Of a stretch of DNA of 64,000 nt, positions 43,682 to 52,700 are shown piece after piece. A program made the translations under genes and the position numbers. This stretch comes from CAYYUA01 sp964542585. GTDB taxonomy: Bacteria > Bacteroidota > Bacteroidia > CAILMK01 > CAYYUA01. Each line of letters opens with the position of its first letter. Position 1 is the first letter of the stretch. The notes beneath the pieces are model-generated. The model was not told the origin of the DNA. It did no database searches and worked only from the letters and a program-made list of their open reading frames with translations. The stretch is taken from the NCBI GenBank assembly GCA_964542585.1, contig CAZIUI010000010.1:1-64000 (forward strand), read 5' to 3'.

Positions 43682-45664
43682 ATGAAGCGACAAACTTCAA
43701 TGCTGGCGTTCCTATTGGTGCTCTTTTTTACAACAGGATGCAGTTTATTCGGTCCGGATACTTCTCAAACGGACAACATTGTCCTTGAGGTGGGTGATCA
43801 AAAGGTAACGACTGATGAGTTCAAATATGTTTATAAAAAAAATAATGATGATGAAGATAACCTTTATTCAAAAAAGAGTTTAAGGGACTATGCGAATCTT
43901 TATACCGATTTTAAACTAAAGGTGCAGGCTGCCCGGGATGATGGTCTGGATACCCTTCCTAAGCTAGAACGGGAGCTAAGGACCTACAAAAAACAGCTGG
44001 CTGAACCTTATCTGCAGAGTGATTCTGTTATGCAGTCTCTACTTAATGAGGCGTATGATCGGTATCGGCAACAAATAAAAGCTCGTCATATCTCCGTCCG
44101 GGTGCCCCGGGGTGCTCCTGCCAGCGATACAGCTGAAGCACGAAAGCTGTTATCAACCATAAGAGAAGAGGCCATTAGTGGGATGTCCATGGAAAAGTTG
44201 GCTAAGCAATACAGCAAGCGGGTTAGTGCGGGAGCCCTAGGATATTTTTCTGTTTTTGATCAGCCCTACAAAATCGAAAATGTTGCCTATAACCTTAATG
44301 AGGGATCCCTCTCAAAACCAATCAGAACAGACTTTGGCTACCATCTCATCAAATTGATAGATAAGCGCCCGTATAAAGGCAAGATGAAGACAAAGCATAT
44401 CATGGTCAAACGGGGAAAGTCATCAAACAATGAAGCCCAAGGTGAGGAATCAGCCCAAAAAAACATCGATAGCATTTACCAGATGCTAAAATCAGGAGCT
44501 AAGTTTAGTAAAGTAGCCCGGGTTTATTCAGATGACAAGCGTAGTAGTAGAAAAGGGGGCGAATTGCCCGCTTTCGATCGAACCACACCGAAGTTTCCAG
44601 GTAAATTTAAAAAACAGGCCTATTCCCTTCAAAAAGATGGGGCAATTACTAAGCCTTTTAGGACCCAGTACGGATACCATATCCTTAAGCGCACCGGTTT
44701 GAAAACACCAGATTCTTTTGAGGCGATTAAACCGAAGTTGAAAAAACAGTTGAAACAGTCGCAACGCTACAGGCTTATCAAAGAGGCGGTGGCTAAAAGG
44801 GTTAAGCGCAAAAACAACTTTAAGCAGTATAAGGTCAATTGGGATCCTTTGGAAGCTCAACTAGACTCCACTTTCAAAACAGGAGAGTGGACCATTAAGA
44901 ACCCAAAGCCACTAAAAACCAAGCTTTTTCGGATAGGCGAAAAAACTTATCAGCTTCTGGATTACGCCAAGTATTTGGAAGATAAGAAGGGACAAGAATT
45001 GGGTCAGTATCAATACCAGTCTTATGCTTTGAAGGCTCTGTACGATAAATACCGGCGGCAGAAAATATTGGACTATGAACGCCAGCATCTGAAAAGTAAC
45101 CACCCCGAGTTTCGGCATCTGCTGAATGAGTACGAAGAAGGAGTCCTGCTTTTCGAAATCATGGACCGTAAAGTATGGAAAAAGGCTGTGAAAGATTCAG
45201 CAGGTTTAAGAGCTTATTTTGAGGATAACAAAGACCAGTATAAGTTACCAAAATCAGAAGTTGTTACATACTACCGCTTTGCCAGCCCTGAGGGTCAACA
45301 ACAGGCTTTTCAACAGTTAAAAGCAGGTGAAGCTCACAGTGTAGTAAAGCAAAACCTGCGCAACACCCTTCAAAGTAACGACTGGATTCAGCGTCATGAC
45401 ACATTTACTAAGCGTCAGCAGTCATTCATGAAAAATGTTGGTAAAAAGCCGAAAGTCTATCATTTCAAAGCTGATAGCCAGTACTATGTGGTGGACCTTA
45501 AGTCTACCATCCCTGCTAAAAAAGCGTCTTTCAAAGATGTCCGAGGCCAAGTGGTAGCTGATTACCAGCAGCATTTAGAATCCAAGTGGTTAGAGCAACT
45601 AAGGAAGCGCTACACGGTCAAATTACACGAGGATGTATTGGAGTCGCTTGCGGCTAATCAATAA
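43682..45664 (+). CDS. periplasmic peptidyl-prolyl isomerase lipoprotein with two parvulin domains
   Basis: 660 residues. Lipobox TTGC. N-terminal chaperone region (KVTTDEFKYVYKKNN), then two PpiC/parvulin domains at ~130-235 (KARHISVRV... GALGYFSVFDQPYKIENVAYNL... GYHLIKL) and ~240-345 (TKHIMVKRG... KGGELPAFDRT... GYHILKRTG), then a long helical C-terminal part. Assists folding of outer-membrane and secreted proteins. First of three consecutive PPIase/SurA-like genes; the next gene starts 32 bp before this one ends. Confidence 0.9.
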   Translation: MKRQTSMLAFLLVLFFTTGCSLFGPDTSQTDNIVLEVGDQKVTTDEFKYVYKKNNDDEDNLYSKKSLRDYANLYTDFKLKVQAARDDGLDTLPKLERELRTYKKQLAEPYLQSDSVMQSLLNEAYDRYRQQIKARHISVRVPRGAPASDTAEARKLLSTIREEAISGMSMEKLAKQYSKRVSAGALGYFSVFDQPYKIENVAYNLNEGSLSKPIRTDFGYHLIKLIDKRPYKGKMKTKHIMVKRGKSSNNEAQGEESAQKNIDSIYQMLKSGAKFSKVARVYSDDKRSSRKGGELPAFDRTTPKFPGKFKKQAYSLQKDGAITKPFRTQYGYHILKRTGLKTPDSFEAIKPKLKKQLKQSQRYRLIKEAVAKRVKRKNNFKQYKVNWDPLEAQLDSTFKTGEWTIKNPKPLKTKLFRIGEKTYQLLDYAKYLEDKKGQELGQYQYQSYALKALYDKYRRQKILDYERQHLKSNHPEFRHLLNEYEEGVLLFEIMDRKVWKKAVKDSAGLRAYFEDNKDQYKLPKSEVVTYYRFASPEGQQQAFQQLKAGEAHSVVKQNLRNTLQSNDWIQRHDTFTKRQQSFMKNVGKKPKVYHFKADSQYYVVDLKSTIPAKKASFKDVRGQVVADYQQHLESKWLEQLRKRYTVKLHEDVLESLAANQ

Positions 45665-46523
45665 AGGGGTTTGCCTGGCTTTCTTTGGTTTAGGCATATT
45701 AGCCTCTGGTTGCCAGTCCTCCCAAAAGGGCGAAGGGCAGCAACCAAGTATTCCGGTTGCTAGTGTTGGTGAGGACACCCTCTATCAAAGAAAGGTGAAT
45801 CAATATTATCAAGGAATAAATAGAAATTCTAACGATAGTCAGGCTTTGGTTCACAATTACATTCAGCGCTGGATCAAACAGAAAATTGTTTTCCAAAAGG
45901 CCATGAATGAGTTGCCAAAACCTCAAAAAGATAAGACCGAAGAGTTACAACGCTATTACGAATCCCTTATCCGGCATACTTTTAAGTCAGAGCTTTTTCG
46001 CAATGAGCTAAACCGGAATTTCCCAAAAGACACCCTTAAAAGCTATTACAAGGCCCATAAAGCGCAGTTTAAGCTTAAAGAACCTGTCTGCAAAGTTCGT
46101 TACATGGCGCTTCCTTTATCAGCACCAAGGCAGGCAGCAGTATCTGATTGGTTCCAGTCAGATAAAAACTATCACTTAGACTCCCTTTTCAGGTATGCTA
46201 ATAAGCATGCCCGTCATTTTTCGTTAAATACTAAGGAATGGTACTACTTTAACGAACTAAAAAAACGGTTTGAATTGACAGGAAAGGAGCAGGATTTTCT
46301 TGCCGATCAGTCACTTCACCAAAAGCAATTAGATAGTACGACCAAGCTGCACCTTGCTTTTCAGAAACACCGGATGGCTGGATCTACTGCCCCTTTTTCG
46401 TTGGTGAGGGAGCGCATAAGGCAACGATTCCTGAACGACCGCAAGCAAGACTTGGTCAAGCGCAAGGAACAAGCCGCAATAAGGAAAGCAAAACAACAAG
46501 ATAAAGTAAAAAGGTATGAATAA
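45633..46523 (+). CDS. SurA/PpiC-like chaperone lipoprotein without a parvulin domain
   Basis: 296 residues. Lipobox LASGC. Start region VASVGEDTLYQRKVNQYYQGI is the SurA-type N-terminal chaperone motif, but no parvulin domain is recognisable; the rest is charged and helical. The ATG at 45633 lies inside the preceding gene, and the end overlaps the next start by 8 bp, so it is translationally linked to both. Probably a holdase partner. Confidence 0.75.
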   Translation: MYWSRLRLINKGVCLAFFGLGILASGCQSSQKGEGQQPSIPVASVGEDTLYQRKVNQYYQGINRNSNDSQALVHNYIQRWIKQKIVFQKAMNELPKPQKDKTEELQRYYESLIRHTFKSELFRNELNRNFPKDTLKSYYKAHKAQFKLKEPVCKVRYMALPLSAPRQAAVSDWFQSDKNYHLDSLFRYANKHARHFSLNTKEWYYFNELKKRFELTGKEQDFLADQSLHQKQLDSTTKLHLAFQKHRMAGSTAPFSLVRERIRQRFLNDRKQDLVKRKEQAAIRKAKQQDKVKRYE

Positions 46524-47880
46524 ACACCTTCCAGTATTACTATTAACCCTTTTGCCAAGTATGGGTTGGCTCTACGCCCAAGAGGACGGACGACAGGTAG
46601 CGGACAAAATAGCAGCCATTGTAGGTGATGAAATTGTGCTTCAATCAGAGGTTATGAAAAACCTTTCTAACCTCCCTGGAGGTGATTCCCTTTCATTGGA
46701 AAAGAAGAAATGCCTCACTTTGGCCAAAACCCTGGAGAAAAAGCTATTACTTACCAAAGCTAAAGCGGACAGTGTAGCGGTTAAAAAATCCCGGATAAAT
46801 GCCGAGTTAAATCGCCGTATCCAGTATTTCGTCAGACAAATTGGAAGCCGTGAAAAACTGGAAAAGTATTACAACCGCACTATTCCTGAAATACGGGAAA
46901 ATTTCAGGCAACCTGTAAAGGAATTGTTGAGAAGTCAACGCATGCGGCAAAAATTACTTAAGTCGGTTTCCGTCAGCCCGGATGAGGTGAAAGCTTATTA
47001 CCAAAGCCTTCCACCAGATAGCATTCCCTATTTTAACACACAGGTCAAACTGGCCCACATTGTACGTAAGCCAAAACCAACCGAAAAAGAAAAAAGGAAG
47101 GCCCGCCAACGCTTACGTGAACTTAGAAAACGTATTGTGGAAGAAGGAGAGAGTTTCGATAACCTCGCCATCCTTTATTCGGATGATCAAAAAACAGCTA
47201 CTAATGGCGGTGAAATTGATATGCAAAAGAAATCCAACTTTAGCAAACAGTTCGCTACGGCAGCTACCAAACTTGAAAAAGGAAAAGTTTCAAGGGTGGT
47301 TAAAACGCCGGATGGTTTTCACCTCATTAAACTCCTTGATCGTAAAGGAGATCAAATTCACGTAAAACATATCCTCAAACAACCCCAAATTACCGCGAAA
47401 TCCATTCAGAAATCAAGAGCCTTTTTAGATAGTGTTCGTCAACTTATCCTAAATGACACCCTCTCTTTTGAGCAAGCCGCTGTTACATTTTCTGAAGATG
47501 ATCAAACACGAAACAATGGCGGCCTTATCACCAATTCTAAAACCGGAGCTAATAAATTACCCGCTAAAAAACTTAATTCTGAAATGTTTTTCAATGTAGA
47601 TACCATGCAAGTCGGGAATATTTCAAAACCATTACGGATGAAAACCAAGCCTGGCTCTTCAAAAGAAGCTTTTCGTATCATTAAGCTTAAAGAAAAAATT
47701 CCTCCGCATCGGGCTAACCTGAAACAGGACTATACACGCTTAAAGAGAATGGCTTTAAATAAGCAGAAGAAGGATAAAATGACCCAATGGTATAAGAATT
47801 ACGCCCGCCAGACTTATCTCGAGTTGAAAACCGATGCCACAGACTGTAAAGCCATCAAACCCTATTTACCTACCCAATAG
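46516..47880 (+). CDS. surA: SurA-like periplasmic chaperone with two parvulin domains
   Basis: 454 residues with a signal peptide (LLLTLLPSMGWLYAQ). N-terminal SurA domain VADKIAAIVGDEIVLQSEV, a central helical part, then parvulin domain 1 at ~175-275 (VKLAHIVRKP... ATNGGEIDMQKKS... GFHLIKLLD) and domain 2 at ~280-395 (IHVKHILKQ... TRNNGGLITNSKT... FRIIKLKE). Brings nascent outer-membrane proteins to the BAM complex. Third gene of the cluster. Confidence 0.9.
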   Translation: MNKHLPVLLLTLLPSMGWLYAQEDGRQVADKIAAIVGDEIVLQSEVMKNLSNLPGGDSLSLEKKKCLTLAKTLEKKLLLTKAKADSVAVKKSRINAELNRRIQYFVRQIGSREKLEKYYNRTIPEIRENFRQPVKELLRSQRMRQKLLKSVSVSPDEVKAYYQSLPPDSIPYFNTQVKLAHIVRKPKPTEKEKRKARQRLRELRKRIVEEGESFDNLAILYSDDQKTATNGGEIDMQKKSNFSKQFATAATKLEKGKVSRVVKTPDGFHLIKLLDRKGDQIHVKHILKQPQITAKSIQKSRAFLDSVRQLILNDTLSFEQAAVTFSEDDQTRNNGGLITNSKTGANKLPAKKLNSEMFFNVDTMQVGNISKPLRMKTKPGSSKEAFRIIKLKEKIPPHRANLKQDYTRLKRMALNKQKKDKMTQWYKNYARQTYLELKTDATDCKAIKPYLPTQ

Positions 47881-47891
47881 TGCCGCTAAAT

Positions 47892-47899
47892 TAACTTTG
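47892..47899 (+). promoter_or_regulatory. -7 box (TAACTTTG) upstream of the MoxR ATPase gene
   Basis: TAnnTTTG match 56 bp before the ATG at 47955; suggests that the ATPase gene has its own promoter besides read-through from the PPIase genes. Confidence 0.4.
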
Positions 47900-47954
47900 G
47901 CAAAAACGTTGCTACAAAGGCCTTTAAACGTATACAATTTAAATAAAAACCACC

Positions 47955-48947
47955 ATGACTGAGGAGACGGAAACCGCCTTTAATACCACCTTTAACTCCG
48001 ATGTAGAAGCAGTCGATTACCTGAACCAACGCTACAATACACTAACGGCAGAAATTCAAAAGGTTATTATTGGCCAGGAAGATATTGTCAAGTCCGTTCT
48101 CATAGCCATTCTTTGCAAGGGACACTGCCTGTTAGTAGGCGTGCCGGGGCTCGCCAAAACCCTTCTTGTGCAAACCGTTTCGGATGCCCTGGACCTGGAA
48201 TTTAGCCGCATACAATTTACGCCGGATCTTATGCCTTCCGATATCACAGGTTCCGAGGTGCTTGATCAACAAAAGCAATTCCGTTTTGTAAAAGGACCAC
48301 TATTCGCCAATATCGTTTTGGCTGATGAAATAAACCGGACCCCTCCTAAAACCCAAGCTGCCCTGCTTGAATCTATGCAGGAACAGAGTGTTACAGCCGC
48401 CGGTCAGCATTATGATTTATCAGACCCATTTTTTGTGCTGGCTACTCAGAACCCGATTGAGCAAGAAGGAACCTATCCCCTACCCGAGGCTCAGCTAGAC
48501 CGTTTCATGTTCAACATTATTCTGGATTACCCTTCCTATGAAGATGAGATTAACATTGTAAAGAATACCACGCAAGGTTCCAATGCGGAGGTTTCCCAGA
48601 TGATGAACGGGGAGGAGATCAAGTATTTTCAGGGTCTTGTTCGTAGAATCCCTATTCCGGACAACGTTTTGGAATACTTGGTAACACTAGTACATAAAAC
48701 CCGACCGGACTCCGCCTACGCCCCTGATTCCATAAAAGATTATATATCATGGGGTGCTGGCCCTCGCGCATCTCAGTTTCTTACCATAGGGGCTAAGTGT
48801 CATGCCATCCTGAACGGCAAATATTCGCCCGATGTGGAGGATGTTAAAGCAGTTGCAGTTCCGGTGCTACGTCATCGTATATTGAAGAACTACAAAGCAG
48901 AAGCGGAGGGCCTAACCATCGATAAGCTTATCCAGGACTTACTCTAA
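47955..48947 (+). CDS. MoxR-family AAA+ ATPase
   Basis: 330 residues. Walker A GVPGLAKT, Walker B ILADEI-type VLADEINRTPPKTQAALLESMQE, sensor 1 ATQNPIEQEGTYPLPEAQLDRF, and C-terminal lid. MoxR ATPases act as chaperones for metal- or VWA-domain partner proteins; no VWA (DUF58) gene follows here, since the next gene is convergent with a 4-bp overlap. Its position right after the SurA-like genes suggests a link to envelope assembly. Confidence 0.93.
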   Translation: MTEETETAFNTTFNSDVEAVDYLNQRYNTLTAEIQKVIIGQEDIVKSVLIAILCKGHCLLVGVPGLAKTLLVQTVSDALDLEFSRIQFTPDLMPSDITGSEVLDQQKQFRFVKGPLFANIVLADEINRTPPKTQAALLESMQEQSVTAAGQHYDLSDPFFVLATQNPIEQEGTYPLPEAQLDRFMFNIILDYPSYEDEINIVKNTTQGSNAEVSQMMNGEEIKYFQGLVRRIPIPDNVLEYLVTLVHKTRPDSAYAPDSIKDYISWGAGPRASQFLTIGAKCHAILNGKYSPDVEDVKAVAVPVLRHRILKNYKAEAEGLTIDKLIQDLL

Positions 48948-49738
48948 AACCGGAGTTTTAAGTGAACAGGGCTTAAGCCTGGATCAGTAAAGGCTAAGCC
49001 GAGCCTGAATAAATCCACGCTCATCCGTATACGCTGATCAGCGATTAACCTGTTCCAAGCTGATGCCATATCTTTAGACCAGTGGATGTCATCTATCACA
49101 ATAACTCCCTTGGATGCCATAGCAGGAATCAAGAGATTGGCGTAATGGAGTACCGCTTCTTTTTCGTGATGGGCATCCAGGAAAATAAAGTCAGGATGAT
49201 GCTTTGTTAAATAGCGCGGCAAGGTATCAGCTATATTTCCCTCATAGCATTTTGGTAACGGCCAATTATGAGGTAACTGCTGCCAATGGGTTTGGGCAAT
49301 CTGGAGGGTTGCAGCACATCCCTCAAGGGTTGTTAATTGCCCCGTTGCCTTTCGCGATAGGCCGTACATCAGATAAGCCGTTCCCATGCCTAATCCTGTT
49401 CCCAGCTCCAGAACTTCCTGGCTGGAAAACCAAGAAGTAAGGTGGCTCAATAGACGGCCATATTTTTGAGGAATTGATATTTTGCGGGCAGCTTTCCCAA
49501 CTTTTACAGCTTTTTTTTGATCAGGCTTGGCGCCCAATTCTTGCTTTTGGTATCGTTGACGATCCTTGTAAAGCTGCTTTCTGAATGCTTTTAAAACTAA
49601 TGGATCTCTGGCTTTCCTCGCTGGCCGTAAAACCTGCTCAGAAAAATGGTGTAGAAACGGTGAATGGAGGTTGAACCTTGACGTTGCAGAAAAGAAGTAA
49701 TGAATAGCGGCCTTCAGCTGGTAATCCCGGTTTTTCAC
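48944..49738 (-). CDS. class I SAM-dependent methyltransferase
   Basis: 264 residues, GTG start at 49738 placed immediately after the TAA of the DUF349 gene, indicating translational coupling. Rossmann SAM-binding motif VLELGTGLGMGTAYL and O-methyltransferase-like acidic motif FIFLDAHHEKEAVLHYANL, then VIVIDDIHWSKDM. N-terminal ~80 residues are basic and helical (KAAIHYFFSATSRFNLHSPFLHHF). Similar to Bacteroidota proteins annotated as O-methyltransferases; substrate unknown. Confidence 0.85.
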   Translation of the reverse strand: MKNRDYQLKAAIHYFFSATSRFNLHSPFLHHFSEQVLRPARKARDPLVLKAFRKQLYKDRQRYQKQELGAKPDQKKAVKVGKAARKISIPQKYGRLLSHLTSWFSSQEVLELGTGLGMGTAYLMYGLSRKATGQLTTLEGCAATLQIAQTHWQQLPHNWPLPKCYEGNIADTLPRYLTKHHPDFIFLDAHHEKEAVLHYANLLIPAMASKGVIVIDDIHWSKDMASAWNRLIADQRIRMSVDLFRLGLAFTDPGLSPVHLKLRF

Positions 49739-51625
49739 TTATAGGGATTTAAGAAGCGAAAGCTTTTCCTTCACTTGCTGATAAGATTCCTGAAGCCTAT
49801 CAATTTTTTCCTGGTATTGCTTTGCTAGCTGCTGTGCCCCACTAGTATGACCAAATAGCTCGATATTTTCCTCCAGTTGGGTGATCTCATCCGAAAGGTT
49901 ATTGAGTTGTTTGTGGAGTTTCCGCTCCTCGGATTTAATCGAATCCTGATCTCCCTTCGACTTCCACTCTTTCAAGCGCAGCTGGTACCTTTTCAATTCA
50001 GGATTATGGCCCTTATCCTGCTGCTCACTTTGCTTTAGCAGGGACTCAATGGCCTTATGGTAGCGTTTGCGAATGCGGTCTTTTTCTTTAAAAGGAACAT
50101 ACCCAATGGCCTCCCATTTCTCTTGAAATTCCTGAATCTTATCCTCCGGATTCTCCAATTCCTCTTCCGCTGCTTCTTCAATTGCTGCACATAGCTCTTC
50201 TTTGGCTTTCAGGTTGGCTTCTTCGGTTTTTTGCTTCTCCTCATAATGGCGTCCCAGGTTGTCAAAAAACTGATCGCATATCTCCCGGAAACGATGCCAG
50301 AGGCGGTCAGACGCTTTACCCGGTACGCGCCCAAGGTTTTTCCATTCCCTTTGTAGGGCAAATACCTGCTCCTTAGCTGATTTGAAATCTTCTGGTTCAA
50401 GTAATTCCTGGGCCTCTTCTATGATCTCTCGTTTACGCTTAAGATTCTGAGCGCGCTCTTGTTTTTTGTTTTTAAAGAATTGGTTTTTGCGGTGGTTGAA
50501 AGCCCTGACTGCCTCATTAAATGCCTGGGTTACTTCTGCTTTTTGATCGCGTGGCACATAACCTATGGCCTTCCACTTGTTGATCAATTCGGAAAGCTCA
50601 TCATTTTTAGCCACCCAATCTTTGGGGCGGTCTGACTCAAAGTTGGCAAACTCCTTGATTTTCTCGACAATAGCCCATTTATCCTTGAGGTTCTGCGCTT
50701 CCTGCTCGCGAATAACGGCTTCTAATTTTTCCCTTTGTTCTTCAGCGGCTTGCATGGCTTCCTGAAAACGCCCCTCAATGCTGGTTTGCTCAGCTTCGGG
50801 GACAGGTCCTACCCGGTGCCATTCATCCTCTAACCTTCTTGTTTCGCGCTGGATCAGCCGATCATCAGATGCCTTCCCAAGACTTTCTAATTGTTCAATA
50901 AGCTGGTTTTTACGGTCGCGGTTCTTCTTGCGATCAAGCTCTTTGAACGCCCGGTAAATGCTTTGAGAATCATAAAAACGCTTTACATAAAACCGGTAGG
51001 ATTCTCTTAGATTACCAATTTCTTGTTTAGGCACCTGCCCGATCTGGCGCCACTGATCCTGGAGTTGCCTGAAGCGTTGAATGCTGTTGTGCTCCTGTTC
51101 CAGGTTATTGGTTAAATATTTCATTTGATCCAGGATCTCCCGCTTGGCTTTCAGGTTAGCTTCCCGATCCCGGTTAAGCTTTTCGATCTGGGCATCCCGC
51201 CGCTTCTTAAAATCTTTATAAAGCTTATAAAAATCCTCCTTAAGGGGGTCGGTTTTTGGTTTAAAATCCATTTCGTCATTCCCCTCTGCCAGGAAATCCT
51301 GTAGCTGTTGCTGATAATCCCGCTCAAGATGAACCTCAAAATAATCCTTGATGTCCTGTATTTTCCGGTTTACCTGTAAGGGGTTTTCATTCTGGCTTAA
51401 GCTTTTCAAACGCTCATAAAGTGTTTCGCGATCTAACTGGGAAAAATCCTCTTCTACCGTATGAGCTTCCTCGTCAGCCAAGGCCTCTCGCTCATCCTCG
51501 CCTAACTGGTTTTCAAGGTCCTGAACCTTTTCAACGCCAGACTGAGATTCCCCATCCTTAGCTTTTGATTGCTGAGGATCTTCTGGTTCGAGGTTCATGG
51601 CTGACTCCCGTTCTCCTAATACCAT
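49739..51625 (-). CDS. DUF349-repeat coiled-coil protein
   Basis: 628 residues, highly charged. At least four or five DUF349 repeats of about 75 residues, recognised by the W-xx-IG-x-VP type motif (QWRQIGQVPKQE, EWHRVGPVPEAE, KWKAIGYVPRDQ, EWKNLGRVPGKA, KWEAIGYVPFKE) with intervening long helices. Role poorly known. An acidic N-terminal ~90 residues and a coiled-coil C-terminus follow the usual Bacteroidota form. A promoter TTG-N21-TAAATTTG lies ~75 bp upstream. Confidence 0.9.
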   Translation of the reverse strand: MVLGERESAMNLEPEDPQQSKAKDGESQSGVEKVQDLENQLGEDEREALADEEAHTVEEDFSQLDRETLYERLKSLSQNENPLQVNRKIQDIKDYFEVHLERDYQQQLQDFLAEGNDEMDFKPKTDPLKEDFYKLYKDFKKRRDAQIEKLNRDREANLKAKREILDQMKYLTNNLEQEHNSIQRFRQLQDQWRQIGQVPKQEIGNLRESYRFYVKRFYDSQSIYRAFKELDRKKNRDRKNQLIEQLESLGKASDDRLIQRETRRLEDEWHRVGPVPEAEQTSIEGRFQEAMQAAEEQREKLEAVIREQEAQNLKDKWAIVEKIKEFANFESDRPKDWVAKNDELSELINKWKAIGYVPRDQKAEVTQAFNEAVRAFNHRKNQFFKNKKQERAQNLKRKREIIEEAQELLEPEDFKSAKEQVFALQREWKNLGRVPGKASDRLWHRFREICDQFFDNLGRHYEEKQKTEEANLKAKEELCAAIEEAAEEELENPEDKIQEFQEKWEAIGYVPFKEKDRIRKRYHKAIESLLKQSEQQDKGHNPELKRYQLRLKEWKSKGDQDSIKSEERKLHKQLNNLSDEITQLEENIELFGHTSGAQQLAKQYQEKIDRLQESYQQVKEKLSLLKSL

Positions 51626-51700
51626 ATATCTTTCCTTTCAATGCCACTCAGTAGCTAAAACTCAGGTTTTTTGATAGCCTTTAAACTTTCCCAATCAATA

Positions 51701-51732
51701 CAAATTTAGCAATTATTCATCAGGCTTATCAA
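51701..51732 (-). promoter_or_regulatory. promoter of the DUF349 gene: TTG, 21 bp, TAAATTTG
   Basis: On the minus strand, -33 TTG at 51732-51730 and -7 TAAATTTG at 51708-51701 with 21-bp spacing, within the known range for Bacteroidota sigma factor. Confidence 0.6.
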
Positions 51733-51822
51733 GGGTTATGCTCCTTTATTCGGTGTTTACGGGGTATAAGTTTTTAAATCCCTATCGTCCATCATGGTAC
51801 CCATAAGCATCTTACGTAACAT

Positions 51823-51830
51823 TATATTTG
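51823..51830 (+). promoter_or_regulatory. -7 box (TATATTTG) of the HMG-CoA lyase gene
   Basis: TAnnTTTG match; transcription would start about 13 bases before the ATG at 51850, supporting this start rather than the TTG at 51841. Confidence 0.5.
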
Positions 51831-51849
51831 CGCCAAACCCTTGGGAATT

Positions 51850-52695
51850 ATGAAACTTATAGAGTGTCCAAGAGATGCCATGCAAGGGATCGAACCGTTT
51901 ATCCCAACTGATCAAAAAACTGCTTATATCAATGAGCTATTAAAGGTTGGTTTTGATACGATCGATTTTGGAAGCTTTGTTTCGCCTAAAGCCATACCTC
52001 AGATGAAAGACACGGGTGAGGTCCTCGAGCGGCTCAATACCCAAGGCCGGATCAGTAAGCTTTTGGCAATTGTAGCTAATCAACGCGGAGCCAGTGATGC
52101 CTGTCGCTATGAAGCTATAGACCAACTTGGTTATCCTTTTTCCTTGTCCGAAACCTTCCAACAAAAAAACACCAACCGTTCCATAAACACAGCTTTTGAA
52201 GATGTGAAGGCCATCCATGAGATAGCTGATGCTCATAATAAGGAATTGGTCATGTACCTTTCAATGGGTTTTGGTAATCCCTATGGAGATCCTTGGAACG
52301 CGGATTATGTCAAGCGATGGGTTGATAAAATGGCCGAACTGGGTATAAAAACGATTTCACTGGCCGATACTGTGGGTACCGCTAACCCCGATGACATTAG
52401 CTATATCTTTGGTCACCTCATACCAGCTTATCCCGAACTTGAATTCGGGGCTCACTTTCATGCCCGCCCTGATGAATGGGATTCTAAAATTTTTGCCGCA
52501 TATGAAAATGGCTGCAGAAGGTTCGACTCGGCTGCAAAAGGTTATGGGGGTTGTCCGATGGCAGAAGATGAGCTTGTTGGTAACATTGCAACGGAAAATT
52601 TGATGGCCTATTTTCAAGACCATGAAAACCTATATTTGGACTTTGGAGCCTGGCATCAAGCCTTAGCCATGGTTAATCCGGTACTCAATCGCTAA
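51850..52695 (+). CDS. hydroxymethylglutaryl-CoA lyase
   Basis: 281 residues from the ATG at 51850. TIM-barrel HMGL-like family: ECPRDAMQGIEPFIPT (catalytic Arg and metal Asp), FDTIDFGSFVSPKAIPQM, LADTVGTANPDDI, FGAHFHARPDEW (metal His pair) and GGCPMAEDELVGNIATENL (catalytic Cys loop). Cleaves HMG-CoA to acetoacetate and acetyl-CoA in leucine breakdown. The next gene starts 5 bp after the stop. Confidence 0.93.
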   Translation: MKLIECPRDAMQGIEPFIPTDQKTAYINELLKVGFDTIDFGSFVSPKAIPQMKDTGEVLERLNTQGRISKLLAIVANQRGASDACRYEAIDQLGYPFSLSETFQQKNTNRSINTAFEDVKAIHEIADAHNKELVMYLSMGFGNPYGDPWNADYVKRWVDKMAELGIKTISLADTVGTANPDDISYIFGHLIPAYPELEFGAHFHARPDEWDSKIFAAYENGCRRFDSAAKGYGGCPMAEDELVGNIATENLMAYFQDHENLYLDFGAWHQALAMVNPVLNR

Positions 52696-52700
52696 ATGTT

